From the NCBI GenBank assembly GCA_947453195.1, contig CANGFO010000002.1, positions 1-64,000 on the forward strand: 64,000 nucleotides of DNA, in the 5' to 3' direction. The notes beneath the pieces were generated by a model. That model did no database searches, had not been told where the DNA came from, and saw only the letters and a list, made by a program, of their open reading frames with translations. Origin of the DNA: Flavobacteriaceae bacterium (GTDB lineage: Bacteria; Bacteroidota; Bacteroidia; Flavobacteriales; Flavobacteriaceae). Made by a program: the position numbers and the translations under genes. Position 1 is the first letter of the stretch; each line of letters starts with the position of its first letter. Positions 24,607 through 33,690 of this stretch are shown here, piece after piece.

Positions 24607-25083
24607 TTACTCTTGACTATCTGTTTTTTTAGCTTTTTTAGGAGCTGCTACTTTCTCTGTTGCTTTTTCAGCTTTAGGAGCCGCTTTAGCTTTTTTAGGA
24701 GCTGCTACTTCTTCTACTGCTTTTTCAACTTTAGGAGCTGCTTCTTTTTTAGGAGCTGCTTTCTTTCCACCAGTAGCACTAATTCCTTCAATAAGGATTT
24801 GTGTTAAATACTGACGGTGACCGTTTCTCTTTTTGTAACCTTTTCTTCTTTTCTTTTTGAAAACGATTACTTTATCACCTTTTAAGTGTTGTAACACTTT
24901 TGCTTCTACTGAAGCACCTTCTATAGCTGGGGCGCCTAAAGTGATTGTGCCATTATCATCTAATAAAAGAACTTTGTCAAAAGAAACTTTTGACCCTTCT
25001 TCATTAGATAAACGGTGAACATAAACCTTTAAGTCTTTGCTTACTTTAAATTGTTGCCCTGCTATCTCTACGATTGCGTACAT
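24607..25083 (-). CDS. rplU: 50S ribosomal protein L21 with a long Ala/Lys/Pro-rich C-terminal extension
   Basis: Residues 1-102 are standard L21 (MYAIVEIAGQQFKV start, KKKRRKGYKKRNGHRQYLT near the end). Residues 103-158 form an added low-complexity tail of repeated APKKAKAAPKAEKA-type units, half as long again as the usual protein. Tails like this occur in many Bacteroidota L21 proteins and are probably disordered. The start codon is supported by the conserved MYAIVEI N-terminus and by a promoter 33 bases upstream. Confidence 0.96.
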   Translation of the reverse strand: MYAIVEIAGQQFKVSKDLKVYVHRLSNEEGSKVSFDKVLLLDDNGTITLGAPAIEGASVEAKVLQHLKGDKVIVFKKKRRKGYKKRNGHRQYLTQILIEGISATGGKKAAPKKEAAPKVEKAVEEVAAPKKAKAAPKAEKATEKVAAPKKAKKTDSQE

Positions 25084-25115
25084 AACAAATTGTTTAGTTA
25101 ATTTTTTTAAGGATG

Positions 25116-25146
25116 CAAATATATAAATAAAAATTAGACTTCCAAC
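25116..25146 (-). promoter_or_regulatory. Promoter of rplU-rpmA
   Basis: On the minus strand TATATTTG (25116-25123) is an exact TANNTTTG match followed by CA. GTTG (25143-25146) lies 19 bases upstream as a three-of-four -33 box. Confidence 0.65.
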
Positions 25147-25241
25147 CCTATTTCAAAAAAGTTTTTTTGTTAGTTATCAGATTACTAACCTAACTATTTC
25201 TTTTTTAACACCGGTATTTCAAATAGAGTCAAAAATTTACT

Positions 25242-25249
25242 TACCTTCG
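25242..25249 (+). promoter_or_regulatory. -7 element of the M16 peptidase pair
   Basis: TACCTTCG differs from TANNTTTG by one base, a variant often seen in flavobacteria. It lies 60 bases before the start codon at 25310. Confidence 0.45.
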
Positions 25250-25309
25250 TGTAACTTTTTTTGCAATTGACACACTAATTGTACTATCAACTAATTATGT
25301 AATAGTTTT

Positions 25310-26668
25310 ATGAAAAAATCTTTAATCGCTTTAAGTTTAATGCTTATGCTAGGAGGAACAGCTCATGCCCAAAAGGTTGCTTTTGAGGAATATGATTTAG
25401 CAAATGGAATGCACGTTATTTTACATAACGATCCATCAGCGCCAGTAGTAATAACCTCGGTTATGTACCATGTAGGTGCTAAAGACGAACAACCAGATCG
25501 TACTGGTTTTGCCCACTTTTTTGAACACCTTTTATTTGAAGGAACAGAAAACATTAAACGTGGCGAATGGTTTAAAATTGTAACTTCTAATGGAGGAACC
25601 AATAATGCCAACACAACTGAAGACCGAACGTACTACTACGAAGTTTTCCCTTCTAACAATTTAGAATTAGGATTATGGATGGAATCTGAAAGATTAATGC
25701 ATCCGGTAATTAATCAAATTGGAGTGGATACTCAAAATGAAGTGGTAAAAGAAGAAAAAAGATTGCGTTACGATAACAGCCCTTACGGACAATTAATTCC
25801 GCAAGTAAAAAAGCACATGTTTACTAAACATCCGTACCGTTGGACTACTATTGGATCAATGGATCATTTAGATGCTGCTAAACTTGAAGAGTTTCAAGCT
25901 TTCAATAAAAAGTTCTATATCCCAAACAATGCCGTATTAATTATTGCTGGAGATATTAGCAATCCTACTCAAACAAAAGAATGGGTAGAGAAATACTTTG
26001 GATCCATTCCAAGCGGACCAGCTATTGTACGTCAATCATTTGTAGAAGATCCAATTACAGAGCCTATTAATGCTACTTTTGAAGATCCAAACATTCAAAA
26101 ACCTATGGTTGTTGCTGCTTATAGAACACCATCTATGAAAACTAGAGACGCTAGAGTTCTAGATTTTATTTCTACTTATTTAAGTGACGGTAAAAGTTCT
26201 AAATTATACAAGAAAATTGTAGACGATAAAAAGATGGCACTTCAAATAGGTGCTTTTAGCTACAACCAAGAAGATTACGGGACCTACATTCTTTACGGAA
26301 TGCCTCAAGGAGATTTCACATCAAAAGACATTATCAAAGAAGTTGATGATGAAATTGTGAAACTACAATCTGATTTAATTTCTGAAAATGATCTTCAAAA
26401 ATTAAAAAACAAATACGAAAATAATTATGTAAGCGGAAATGCAAGTGTAGAAGGAATTGCAGATAATTTAGCTTCCTATTATTTGTTGTATGGAGATGTA
26501 AATTTAATTAATACCGAAATAGAAATGTATAATTCTATCACTCCGGAAGAAATTAGATCCGTTGCAAAAAAATATTTAAATCCAAACCAACGATTACTTT
26601 TGGATTATATCCCTGCCAAAGATAAAGCTGACTCGAGCCCAAGCGAACCGGCAAAGCAAAACAAATAA
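25310..26668 (+). CDS. M16 family zinc peptidase, catalytic partner
   Basis: This 452-residue exported protein begins with a signal peptide (residues 1-20, ending AHAQ). The inverted zinc motif HxxEH is complete: H69, E72 and H73 in HFFEHLLFEG. The downstream metal-binding glutamate lies in NEVVKEEKR at about residue 149. Two M16 domains fill the rest. M16 proteins of this size work as dimers or pairs, enclosing peptides in a closed chamber. The next gene encodes a partner that lacks the zinc motif. Location is probably periplasmic. Confidence 0.93.
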   Translation: MKKSLIALSLMLMLGGTAHAQKVAFEEYDLANGMHVILHNDPSAPVVITSVMYHVGAKDEQPDRTGFAHFFEHLLFEGTENIKRGEWFKIVTSNGGTNNANTTEDRTYYYEVFPSNNLELGLWMESERLMHPVINQIGVDTQNEVVKEEKRLRYDNSPYGQLIPQVKKHMFTKHPYRWTTIGSMDHLDAAKLEEFQAFNKKFYIPNNAVLIIAGDISNPTQTKEWVEKYFGSIPSGPAIVRQSFVEDPITEPINATFEDPNIQKPMVVAAYRTPSMKTRDARVLDFISTYLSDGKSSKLYKKIVDDKKMALQIGAFSYNQEDYGTYILYGMPQGDFTSKDIIKEVDDEIVKLQSDLISENDLQKLKNKYENNYVSGNASVEGIADNLASYYLLYGDVNLINTEIEMYNSITPEEIRSVAKKYLNPNQRLLLDYIPAKDKADSSPSEPAKQNK

Positions 26669-26680
26669 ACTAATAAGAAA

Positions 26681-28735
26681 ATGAGAAAATCAATTATATT
26701 ATTATCGGGCTTGTTTTTAACTATAACTATGCAAGCACAAGACAGACCACAACCAAAACCAGGACCAGCTCCTACAATAAATATTAAAAAACCAGTTTCT
26801 TTTACCATGCCAAATGGTTTAAAAGTGCTTGTTGTAGAAGATCATAAATTACCTAGAGTTTCTTTTAATTTATCTATTGATAATGCTCCTTATGCCGAAG
26901 GTGATAAAAAAGGAGTTGATGAATTAACAGGAAGTTTAATTGGTAATGGATCAATGAAAATTGCCAAAGATGCTTTTAATGAGGAAATAGATTTCCTTGG
27001 TGCAGACATTAACTTCAGTACAAGTGGTGCTTATGCAAGCGGTCTTTCTAAATATTCAAAAAGAATTTTAGAGTTAATGGCTGATGGTGCTTTAAATCCA
27101 AACTTTACTCAAGAAGAATTTGATAAAGAAAAAGACAAGTTAATTGAAGGTTTAAAAACACAAGAAAAAAGCGTTCCTGTTGTTGCAGGTCGTGTAGAAA
27201 ATGTATTAGTGTATGGTAAAGACCATCCTGCTGGTGAATATTTATCAGAAAAAACAATTAATAATGTTTCTCTTGCCGATGTAAAAGCACATTACGGAAC
27301 TTATTTTGTACCAGAGCATGCTTATTTAGTAGTAATTGGAGATGTTAAATTCAAAGACACTAAAAAAATGGTTGAAAAATTATTTGGATCTTGGGTAAAA
27401 GCAAGCGCTCCAAATATTTCATACACCGCTCCAAAAAATGTGCAGTATACTCAGATTAACTTTGTGGACATGCCAAATGCAGTGCAGTCTGAAATTTCAT
27501 TGGTTAACTCGGTAAATTTAAAATTATCCGATCCAGATTATTTCCCTGTTATTGTAGCGAACCAAGTATTGGGTGGTGACTTTAATAGTTACTTAAACAT
27601 GAACCTAAGAGAAGCACACGGATGGACTTATGGTGCACGCTCAAGCATTGGAGTAAATAAATATACAGCAAGTAAATTTAAAGCCAATTCTCAAGTTAGA
27701 AACATGGTTACAGATAGTGCCGTGGTAGAATTCATTAAAGAGATTAAAAGAATCAGAACTGAAAAAGTAACTGATGAAGCTTTAAACAATGTAAAAGCGG
27801 GATATGTTGGTCGCTTTGTAATGCAAGTTGAAAAACCACAAACCATTGCTCGTTATGCACTTAACATTGAAACGGAAGGTTTAACTGCCGATTTCTATGA
27901 AAATTACATCAAAAATATTCAAGCAGTTACTGCTGACGATGTGATGCGTGTAATGAATAAATATGTGCTTGCAGATAACATTCGAATTTTAGTTACAGGA
28001 AAAGGAACCGATGTGATTCCGGGATTAGAGAAATTAAAAATTCCTATGTTCTATTTTGACAAATTTGGTAACCCTACTGAAAAACCAAAAATGAAAAAAC
28101 CAGCTCCAGCAGGGGTAACTGTTAAAACAGTTTTAGATGCTTATATCGCAGCTATTGGTGGTGCAAAAGCAGTTGCAGCTGTAAAAACTATTTCAAGTGT
28201 AGGTTCTGGAAGTATTCCTCAAGCGCCTGCCCCTTTAAAATACACTACTAAAAAAGACGTTAAAGGACAATCTTCATTGAAGATTGAAATGGAAGGAATG
28301 GGAGAATTAACTAAACAAATAATCAATACTAAAGGAGGTTATTCTGTAAATCAAGGACAAAGAAAAGACTTAACTGCAGAGGAATTTGCAGATAAAAAAG
28401 CTTCTGCTACTACATTTGAGGAATTACTTTTAGCTCAAAAAACCGATTTAGTATTGGATGGAATAGAGCCAATTAACGGGTCGGATGCCTATGCAATTAA
28501 AAACGGGAAATCAACTTTATATTATGATGTAAAAACAGGTTTAAAGCTTGCTGAAACTAAGTTAGTTGAAAAAGGTGATAAGAAAATGACGGTTAGCACC
28601 AACTATAGTGATTATAGAGATGTTAAAGGAGTGAAAGTTCCTTTTGAAATTATCATTAATCAAGGTATGGAATTGGATTTTAAAATGTCTGAAGTTAAAA
28701 TTAACGAAGGCGTAAGTGATGCTGATTTTCAATAA
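26681..28735 (+). CDS. M16 family peptidase-like protein, non-catalytic, with extra C-terminal domain
   Basis: The 684-residue protein has a signal peptide (residues 1-19) and two M16 domains up to about residue 455. Where HxxEH should be, the sequence reads GVDELTGSLIG, so no zinc site is present. The later R/Y-rich segment (REAHGWTYGARSS) of the second M16 domain is kept, consistent with a substrate-binding partner. Residues about 475-684 (DAYIAAIGGAKAVAAVKTISSVGSG onwards) look like a LolA/LppX-type lipoprotein-carrier fold. It starts 12 bases after the catalytic M16 gene, so the two should be co-translated and form a heterodimer, as in other split M16 systems. Confidence 0.9.
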   Translation: MRKSIILLSGLFLTITMQAQDRPQPKPGPAPTINIKKPVSFTMPNGLKVLVVEDHKLPRVSFNLSIDNAPYAEGDKKGVDELTGSLIGNGSMKIAKDAFNEEIDFLGADINFSTSGAYASGLSKYSKRILELMADGALNPNFTQEEFDKEKDKLIEGLKTQEKSVPVVAGRVENVLVYGKDHPAGEYLSEKTINNVSLADVKAHYGTYFVPEHAYLVVIGDVKFKDTKKMVEKLFGSWVKASAPNISYTAPKNVQYTQINFVDMPNAVQSEISLVNSVNLKLSDPDYFPVIVANQVLGGDFNSYLNMNLREAHGWTYGARSSIGVNKYTASKFKANSQVRNMVTDSAVVEFIKEIKRIRTEKVTDEALNNVKAGYVGRFVMQVEKPQTIARYALNIETEGLTADFYENYIKNIQAVTADDVMRVMNKYVLADNIRILVTGKGTDVIPGLEKLKIPMFYFDKFGNPTEKPKMKKPAPAGVTVKTVLDAYIAAIGGAKAVAAVKTISSVGSGSIPQAPAPLKYTTKKDVKGQSSLKIEMEGMGELTKQIINTKGGYSVNQGQRKDLTAEEFADKKASATTFEELLLAQKTDLVLDGIEPINGSDAYAIKNGKSTLYYDVKTGLKLAETKLVEKGDKKMTVSTNYSDYRDVKGVKVPFEIIINQGMELDFKMSEVKINEGVSDADFQ

Positions 28736-28752
28736 TCAAAATGAATTGAAAT

Positions 28753-28788
28753 AAAAAAGGCCGTCAAAACTGACGGCCTTTTTTTTAT
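28753..28788. terminator. Bidirectional terminator between the M16 pair and the EamA transporter gene
   Basis: A6-GGCCGTCA pairs with TGACGGCC-T8 around an AAAC loop, giving a 14-bp stem. Both flanks suit termination in either direction. Confidence 0.9.
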
Positions 28789-28797
28789 GCTTACTAA

Positions 28798-29661
28798 TTA
28801 CTTTTTATTAGCTAAATATACTCCGATTAAAATTACAAATGCTCCAAAAAATTGCAAAGGGGTGAGAATTTCATAGTCTAAAAGTCCCCAAAAGAAAGCT
28901 ACAATCGGAATTAAATAAGTAACCGAAGAAGCAAATACGGGAGAAGATATTTGAATTAACTTAAAGAAACAAATGTTTGCAATACCCGTCCCTACAATTC
29001 CCAATATCATAATAAATAGCATCGCATGTTGGGTTTGAGGCAATGTACAAACAGTCATAAAATCTGTAGAAAATAAAACTACTAAAGCGGGTACTAAAAG
29101 CACTACAAAATTTCCTGTTGTTATGCTTAAAGGCTTTACATCAGAAAGTAGTTTCTTTATCAAATTCACATTTATAGCATAACAAACCGAAGCAATAATT
29201 ACCAATATTGCATAGTAATTGTTATCGGAAGACTCTTGTTTACCATTAAAAATTAATATAGCCGTGCCAAGTAAACCAATTACAATCCCAATAAATTGAC
29301 TCCTTTTAAACGAAAGCCCAAATGCTGCAAAACCGATCCATAAAGTATTAAGGGGCGTAAGGGAGTTTAATATAGAACATATAGAACTACTCACTTTGGT
29401 TTCGGCAATGGCAAATAGAAATGCCGGAATAAATGTGCCGAATAAAGCCGTAATTGCAATGTATTTCCACTGGTGAATTTTAATTTCTGCCAAACTTTTA
29501 AAACCAATCAGTAATAAAAACAGGGAGGTAAAAATAATGCGTAAAGCCCCCAGTTGGTAGGGTGACAACCCTATAAGTCCTTTCTTAATTAATATAAAAG
29601 AACTTCCCCAAATTAAAGAAAGAACTACTAATAAGGTCCATTGAAGTTGCTTGGTTTGCAT
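28798..29661 (-). CDS. EamA/DMT family transporter
   Basis: The 287-residue protein has ten predicted transmembrane helices in two EamA repeats. The first repeat starts WTLLVVLSLIWGSSFILIKKG, the typical DMT opening, and the second ends with FWGLLDYEILTPLQFFGAFVILIGVYLANKK. These are inner-membrane exporters or permeases of amino acids or other metabolites; the substrate cannot be predicted. It is a single gene on the minus strand, divergent from the metal-binding lipoprotein gene. Confidence 0.92.
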   Translation of the reverse strand: MQTKQLQWTLLVVLSLIWGSSFILIKKGLIGLSPYQLGALRIIFTSLFLLLIGFKSLAEIKIHQWKYIAITALFGTFIPAFLFAIAETKVSSSICSILNSLTPLNTLWIGFAAFGLSFKRSQFIGIVIGLLGTAILIFNGKQESSDNNYYAILVIIASVCYAINVNLIKKLLSDVKPLSITTGNFVVLLVPALVVLFSTDFMTVCTLPQTQHAMLFIMILGIVGTGIANICFFKLIQISSPVFASSVTYLIPIVAFFWGLLDYEILTPLQFFGAFVILIGVYLANKK

Positions 29662-29769
29662 TTATTACATTTTAAGTGACAAATTTGACATAATTTTATG
29701 AATTGTCGAATAAAAATTACTGTAATTTTGTAGTAATAAATATTGAATCCCAATTCTAAAATAATAATC

Positions 29770-30147
29770 ATGAAATTTTCAAAATCAATTATAGGAATAG
29801 CCGTTGCCACTCTATTTATAGTAAGTTGTAAAAACAAGGAGTCAAAATCGGCTGAAACTGCAACAAAGTCTGATGCTAAAAAAGAAGTTGCCGCTGCAGT
29901 AAAACCTGAAATCGCTTCGTTTACTATAGATGGAATGACTTGCCCAGAAGGTTGTGCCAAAACCATTGAAAAAAAATTATCTGAAATGGATGGTGTTCAA
30001 TCTGCTAAAGTAGATTTTGACAAAAAATTGGCTACAGTAAATTTTGATCTCGACAAACTAAAATCAGATGATTTAGTTAAAGCAGTTGAAGCCACTGGAG
30101 ACGGTCAAACGTATAAAGTTTCTAATGTAAAAACGGGAACTAACTAA
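29770..30147 (+). CDS. Heavy-metal-associated (HMA) domain lipoprotein
   Basis: The start at 29770 gives MKFSKSIIGIAVATLFIVSC, a lipoprotein signal with C20 as the lipidated cysteine; the longer frame from 29743 would bury the signal. Residues about 50-120 form an HMA ferredoxin-like domain. The metal loop reads GMTCPEGC (C58 and C62), with three residues between the cysteines rather than two. The following AKTIEKKLSEMDGV is typical. It is probably a membrane-anchored periplasmic metal-binding protein, for copper, zinc or similar; the ion is not determined. Confidence 0.85.
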   Translation: MKFSKSIIGIAVATLFIVSCKNKESKSAETATKSDAKKEVAAAVKPEIASFTIDGMTCPEGCAKTIEKKLSEMDGVQSAKVDFDKKLATVNFDLDKLKSDDLVKAVEATGDGQTYKVSNVKTGTN

Positions 30148-30150
30148 TAT

Positions 30151-30179
30151 AAAAAAGGAACTCATTGAGTTCCTTTTTT
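30151..30179. terminator. Bidirectional terminator between the HMA lipoprotein gene and gldD
   Basis: A6-GGAACTC pairs with GAGTTCC-T6 around loop ATT, a 13-bp perfect stem. The last base pairs overlap the gldD stop codon. Confidence 0.87.
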
Positions 30180-30744
30180 ATTTCCATTTTAATGTTTCCA
30201 TTAAGGTTTGCATGTCATTTCGAATATAATCTGCAGCAGGCATAATCGAATCAAAATTGGGTTTAGCATAAAAATAGACCGATCCGGTTATAAAGTGCTT
30301 TACGCTATCGGTGGCATAAAATTGTGCATTAGTTGCTGCATTTCCAGAAACTTTATAAAACATCCCGTATACTTTTTTTTCTGAATTAATATAAGGTTGC
30401 TCCAATATGTCATCGGCTTTAATTACGTGCTCGTAAGTAAGCTTTTGTGCGTCTCGAAGTAATTTATCGATATCTCCATTGACACTTTTATACGTTAAAT
30501 AGATTGTCGCTTTCATTTTGGGATACGTTATTGAAAAACCACAATCTTTATCTTCTTTAATTACTGCATCGGCATTCATATTGAAGGTAAACGGGCAATG
30601 GTTTTCAAAAGCAGCATATTCGGCAATTGGATAATTCAATCGCAACTGACTGGAAGGCTTTGGTAAAACCTCGTCCTTGCAACTCATTAGAAGCATTCCG
30701 CTAATCAGTAATCCACAACTATAGTTTAATAGCTTACCCATCAA
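30178..30744 (-). CDS. gldD: Gliding motility lipoprotein GldD
   Basis: The 188-residue lipoprotein has its lipobox cysteine at about residue 22 (LLMSC). Residues 35-60 read LNYPIAEYAAFENHCPFTFNMN, the strongly conserved GldD segment. GldD is needed for gliding and T9SS function in Flavobacterium johnsoniae, although its biochemical role is unclear. The gene overlaps the end of gldE by 11 bases, so the two are translationally coupled, in the mutY-ssb-gldE-gldD order. The start could also be the second Met at 30741. Confidence 0.94.
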   Translation of the reverse strand: MMGKLLNYSCGLLISGMLLMSCKDEVLPKPSSQLRLNYPIAEYAAFENHCPFTFNMNADAVIKEDKDCGFSITYPKMKATIYLTYKSVNGDIDKLLRDAQKLTYEHVIKADDILEQPYINSEKKVYGMFYKVSGNAATNAQFYATDSVKHFITGSVYFYAKPNFDSIMPAADYIRNDMQTLMETLKWK

Positions 30745-32035
30745 TAGTTACTTTTATCTGTTTTATTCTTTTTCTATCTACGATAACAATCGTAAAAAGG
30801 CAATTTTCAAAAGTTACTTTTTGTCCTTTTCTGGGAAAATTTCCTAATAATTCTAATATAAATCCGGCAAGCGTTTCTGCTTCTCCTTTTCGGTTTTCAA
30901 ATGAATCTTCGTCAACTGAAATAATTCTGAAAAAATCTTTTAGATTTATTTTACCGTCAAAAAGAAAATTCTTCTCGTCAATTTGCGAGTAATTAATATT
31001 TTCATCGTCAAATTCATCGCTTATATCTCCAACAATTTCTTCAATTACATCTTCTAAAGAAACCAATCCCGAAGTCCCGCCATATTCATCAACTACAATA
31101 GCCAAATGGCTTTTCATACTTTGAAAATCTTTTAGCAAATCATCTAATTTTTTATTCTCAGGCACAAAAAACGGCTCTCTAAGTAAAGTTTTCCAATCAA
31201 AATCTTCCGAATTAATATGCGGAATTAAATCTTTAACAAATAGAACGCCTTTAATGGTGTCGATATTGTCTTCATAAACCGGAATTCTAGAATAGCCTTT
31301 GTCGATAACTTTAGGCAATATTTCAGAAAACGACGCTTCTATATCTAAGGCAAAAATATCAATACGCGGACTCATAACTTGCTTGGTGTCGGTGTTTCCA
31401 AATGAAACAATTCCTTCAAGCAGCTTTTGTTCTTCATGAGAGGTCTCTGCAGTAGATGTCAATTCAAGGGCTTGCGAGAGATGATCAACAGAAAAATTGG
31501 TTTTTTGTTTTCCTAATTTTTCTTGAATAAAACTACTAATTCCTTTTAGTGGGTAACTAATAGGAGAGAGGATTTTGCTTAAAAATAAAATAGGGTAGGC
31601 TATAAAACAGGCAAATTTAACGTTGTTTCTACTTGCATAAACCTTAGGCAGCACTTCTCCAAAAAGTAAAATTAAAAAAGTAACTAGTAACACTTCTACA
31701 CCAAATTTTACGGCTGGAATGGCAATCATTGAAAACAATTTGTCCAGCGAAAATGAAAACAAAACCACTACGGCTATATGTAAGAAGTTATTTGCAATTA
31801 ATATGGTCGCTAATAATTTTTTAGGCTTCCCTAATAATTGATGAATCACATTGTGCTTTGCAGGGTTACTTTGAGATAAATCGGATATTTCTTTTTTTGA
31901 TAAGGAAAAAAGCGCGACTTCTGCAGCAGCAACCATTGCAGTGCAAAATAGTAAGGAAACTATTCCAATAATTCCAATTAAAAAATTGGAGTCAAAATCA
32001 AATTGTGTAATACTGGGCTCTGGGTCCAAAGTCAA
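30734..32035 (-). CDS. gldE: Gliding motility-associated protein GldE (CNNM/CorC-like)
   Basis: The 433-residue protein has an N-terminal DUF21/CNNM transmembrane domain (about residues 15-195, four hydrophobic segments). A CBS pair (about 215-330, with MSPRIDIFALD and YGGTSGLVSLEDVIEEIVGDI) and a C-terminal CorC_HlyC domain follow. It is related to magnesium/cobalt efflux proteins. In flavobacteria GldE partners GldD and can partly replace it genetically. It lies 13 bases after ssb on the same strand. Confidence 0.94.
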   Translation of the reverse strand: MTLDPEPSITQFDFDSNFLIGIIGIVSLLFCTAMVAAAEVALFSLSKKEISDLSQSNPAKHNVIHQLLGKPKKLLATILIANNFLHIAVVVLFSFSLDKLFSMIAIPAVKFGVEVLLVTFLILLFGEVLPKVYASRNNVKFACFIAYPILFLSKILSPISYPLKGISSFIQEKLGKQKTNFSVDHLSQALELTSTAETSHEEQKLLEGIVSFGNTDTKQVMSPRIDIFALDIEASFSEILPKVIDKGYSRIPVYEDNIDTIKGVLFVKDLIPHINSEDFDWKTLLREPFFVPENKKLDDLLKDFQSMKSHLAIVVDEYGGTSGLVSLEDVIEEIVGDISDEFDDENINYSQIDEKNFLFDGKINLKDFFRIISVDEDSFENRKGEAETLAGFILELLGNFPRKGQKVTFENCLFTIVIVDRKRIKQIKVTIDG

Positions 32036-32048
32036 TAATATTGGTTAT

Positions 32049-32483
32049 TTAAAAAGGTAAATCATTCTCTATTGGAGAATTCAAGTTGTCAAATGTACTA
32101 TTTTTTGAGTCAGAATCCTGCAAATGTCTGTTTGCATCCGCATCTTTCTTTACATTTAAGAAAGTAAATTCGGTAACCTGAATTTCTGTGGTGTATTTTG
32201 TAGAACCATCTTCTGCTTGCCATTGGCGTGATTTTATCCTCCCTTCCACATATATTTTATCTCCTTTTGAAAGATATTTTTCACAAATTTCGGCTGCTTT
32301 ATTTCTAACTACCAGGTTGTGCCACTCGGTTGAAGTGATTTTTTCATTGGTTTGTTTGTTAATATAAACCTCATTTGTTGCCAAAGAAAATCGTCCAATG
32401 CTGTTGCCACCTTCAAAATAATGCATCTTAATTTCACTGCCAAGATGGCCAATTAACATTACTTTATTTAAAGTTCCATACAT
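32049..32483 (-). CDS. ssb: Single-stranded DNA-binding protein
   Basis: The 144-residue protein has an N-terminal OB fold starting MYGTLNKVMLIGHLGSEIKM and including TEWHNLVVRNKAAEICEKYL and GKIKS-type contacts. A flexible acidic linker ends in ENDLPF, the canonical partner-binding tail. It works in replication, recombination and repair. It probably has its own promoter: TATTTTTG on the minus strand at 32507-32514, overlapping the end of mutY. In this family of genomes ssb-gldE-gldD is conserved. Confidence 0.96.
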   Translation of the reverse strand: MYGTLNKVMLIGHLGSEIKMHYFEGGNSIGRFSLATNEVYINKQTNEKITSTEWHNLVVRNKAAEICEKYLSKGDKIYVEGRIKSRQWQAEDGSTKYTTEIQVTEFTFLNVKKDADANRHLQDSDSKNSTFDNLNSPIENDLPF

Positions 32484-32506
32484 AATAAATGATTTTTACG
32501 GTATAT

Positions 32507-32514
32507 CAAAAATA
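32507..32514 (-). promoter_or_regulatory. -7 element for ssb
   Basis: On the minus strand TATTTTTG matches TANNTTTG exactly, 23 bases before the ssb start and just after the mutY stop (32519). I did not find a clear -33 box inside mutY. Confidence 0.45.
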
Positions 32515-32518
32515 CAAA

Positions 32519-33556
32519 TTAAATAGAATATTTTTCAATAAAATTATAAATTACTATTGGGAAAGGGTATTTTTTTATTTGATCTGATGGAATACCGCTG
32601 CTTATTTCTTTATGAACTTGAACCCTATAAAAGTTAATATGCAGTTTTTGATGCGATAGCTTATGTATTACCGTATTGGAATTGTATTGCGAAATAGATT
32701 CAACATTTAAATCACTAAATTTTGCAGAAATTAAATTGGAAATAGCATCAAAATCCAATTCCATTTCAGTTTCAATATTAGGAAATTCATATAAATTGTG
32801 CCAAATTCCTTTTTCTATTCTTTTATTAATTAGGGTGTTATTAGCATCATCTAAAAACACTATATAATTAAGATATCTGCTGGTAACTTTGGTCTTCTTT
32901 AATTTAACAGGTAGTTGCCCAACAAGTCCTTTTTGCAAAGCGGCACAACTCGAGTTAAATATACATTGATTACAATTTGGATTTTTGGGAGTGCATTGCA
33001 ATGCGCCAAACTCCATGATGGCTTGATTAAATAACGCCGGATTATCCTTTGGCATTAATTCTTGAGCCAAGGCAGTGAATTCTTTTTTGGCTGCAGCCGA
33101 TGCAATGTCGGTTTCCACATTTAAATAACGTGCAAGCACCCTAAAAACATTTCCGTCTACTACCGGAACGGCTTCGTTAAAGGCAAAGGAGGCAATGGCT
33201 GCTGCGGTATAGTGCCCGATGCCCTTTAGTTTTAATAAATCGCTATAATTATTCGGAAAAATCCCGTTGAATTTGTGGGCAATAATTTTGGCCGTTTGAT
33301 GCATATTCCGTGCTCGAGAATAGTAGCCTAATCCTTGCCAAAGCTTTAAAACTTGTTCTTCATCGGCATCAGCCAAATCAAAAACAGTAGGGAAAGCCGC
33401 CATGAAATTCAAAAAGTAAGGCAATCCTTGCGCAACCCTGGTTTGTTGCAGCATTATTTCCGAAAGCCAAATAGGATAGGGATCGGCGGTGTTTCGCCAT
33501 GGTAAATCGCGTTTATTTTGTAAATACCAAGCCGATAATGAGTTATAAAAATGCAT
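32519..33556 (-). CDS. mutY: A/G-specific adenine glycosylase
   Basis: MutY removes adenine mispaired with 8-oxoguanine. The 345-residue protein has the helix-hairpin-helix segment KLKGIGHYTAAAIASFAF with catalytic D in PVVDGNVFRV. The iron-sulfur cluster motif is CTPKNPNCNQCIFNSSC (C-x6/7-C-x2-C-x5-C). A C-terminal NUDIX-like domain (residues about 230-345) recognises 8-oxoG. Length is normal. It is the first gene of the minus-strand run and divergent from the HU gene. Confidence 0.95.
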   Translation of the reverse strand: MHFYNSLSAWYLQNKRDLPWRNTADPYPIWLSEIMLQQTRVAQGLPYFLNFMAAFPTVFDLADADEEQVLKLWQGLGYYSRARNMHQTAKIIAHKFNGIFPNNYSDLLKLKGIGHYTAAAIASFAFNEAVPVVDGNVFRVLARYLNVETDIASAAAKKEFTALAQELMPKDNPALFNQAIMEFGALQCTPKNPNCNQCIFNSSCAALQKGLVGQLPVKLKKTKVTSRYLNYIVFLDDANNTLINKRIEKGIWHNLYEFPNIETEMELDFDAISNLISAKFSDLNVESISQYNSNTVIHKLSHQKLHINFYRVQVHKEISSGIPSDQIKKYPFPIVIYNFIEKYSI

Positions 33557-33614
33557 CTTAAAATCTAAAACGGTAAAAGTAATTCATTATATGATTAAAT
33601 TTTAATCTATTATA

Positions 33615-33647
33615 CTTGAAATATTGTATTTTTAATTCCTATATTTG
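33615..33647 (+). promoter_or_regulatory. Promoter of the HU gene
   Basis: TATATTTG (33640-33647) is an exact TANNTTTG match followed by CAC. CTTG (33615-33618) lies 21 bases upstream as a three-of-four -33 box. Confidence 0.65.
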
Positions 33648-33690
33648 CACTCTCAAAAAAATTTACAATAAATATTAAATACGAAAGAAA

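Noticed and set aside
24583..24807. Plus-strand ORF of 74 codons rich in Phe, Ser and Cys
   Set aside because: It is the antisense of the repetitive Ala/Lys/Pro tail of rplU; the composition is an artefact of that repeat.
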